The position numbers and the translations under genes are program-made. This document shows, one piece after another, positions 22,353-22,375 of a stretch of DNA of 22,375 bases; the first letter of the stretch is position 1, and every line of letters starts with the position of its first letter. The notes below the pieces were generated by a model. It saw only the letters and a list, made by a program, of their open reading frames with translations, ran no database searches and had not been told where the DNA came from. Source of the stretch: a virus; IMG/VR virus record IMGVR_UViG_3300035220_000374, positions 1 to 22,375 of that record, one strand, 5' to 3'.

Positions 22353-22375
22353 TGAAACTATCAACATTAATCCTA
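22352..22375 (+). CDS. Start of another MKLS-type gene, cut by the window end
   Basis: Only eight codons are visible: MKLSTLIL. The ATG shares its first base with the upstream stop (TAATG), the same coupling seen elsewhere. The residues match the MKLSxIIL(E) start of the genes at 19171 and 19485, and a Glu at position 9 is predicted. Nothing more can be said about its product. Confidence 0.6.

Noticed and set aside
1-22375. tRNA genes or a CRISPR array
   Set aside because: Gaps between genes are too short (at most 91 bases) and none shows a T-loop-like GTTCGAATC or a spaced direct repeat.

Overview
This window looks like part of the genome of a marine T4-like contractile-tailed phage (myovirus). 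It is AT-rich, every supported gene is on the + strand, and genes are packed with stop/start overlaps (TAATG, ATGA, TAGTG) or gaps of at most about 55 bases. Recognisable T4 relatives are a gp55-type late sigma factor, a gp5-type baseplate spike, gp25, gp6 and a gp61-type primase. The host is not identified. Most starts lack a Shine-Dalgarno sequence and sit behind A/T-rich DNA, and the window encodes a lipoprotein with a clear lipobox. Both would fit a Bacteroidota (flavobacterial) host, but this is inference.

Layout. (1) 1-2229: an AT-rich leader with two perfect T4 late-promoter octamers (TATAAATA), an HD-domain hydrolase, a small membrane coiled-coil protein, the late sigma factor and a conserved helical protein. 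(2) 2213-8602: baseplate genes: a lysozyme-less gp5 spike, two unassigned proteins, gp25, gp6, a DNRLRE-type carbohydrate-binding-like baseplate protein and a small coiled-coil protein. (3) 8602-15328: a 1001-residue baseplate/tail protein with an adhesin-like C-terminus, then four virion or fibre-like proteins, two of them a paralogous tandem pair. (4) 15328-17404: two tandem tail-fibre proteins that share an N-terminal docking motif and a C-terminal self-cleaving S74 chaperone with an intact Ser/Lys dyad. (5) 17423-19679: a block of small genes: a GIY-YIG-like nuclease, a protein with a Cys/His/Lys-rich C-terminal module, a 33-aa zinc-ribbon microprotein, a cupin-like protein, a 45-aa very basic protein, and two small proteins sharing the N-terminus MKLSxIILE. 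(6) 19735-22375: primase, PD-(D/E)XK nuclease, an Asn-rich lipoprotein and the start of another MKLS... gene.

How the parts may work together. The late sigma factor would direct transcription from TATAAATA promoters to the virion genes. The baseplate and fibre block builds the host-recognition and injection apparatus, with several modules (DNRLRE, InlB-repeat-like, S74 fibres) suited to binding surface glycans. The shared MKLSxIILE N-terminus ends in an I-x-E site like that cut by T4 prohead protease. The proteins carrying it are therefore candidate capsid-packaged, ejected proteins, which is the most interesting lead here. No tRNA, CRISPR array, insertion sequence or convincing terminator was seen.
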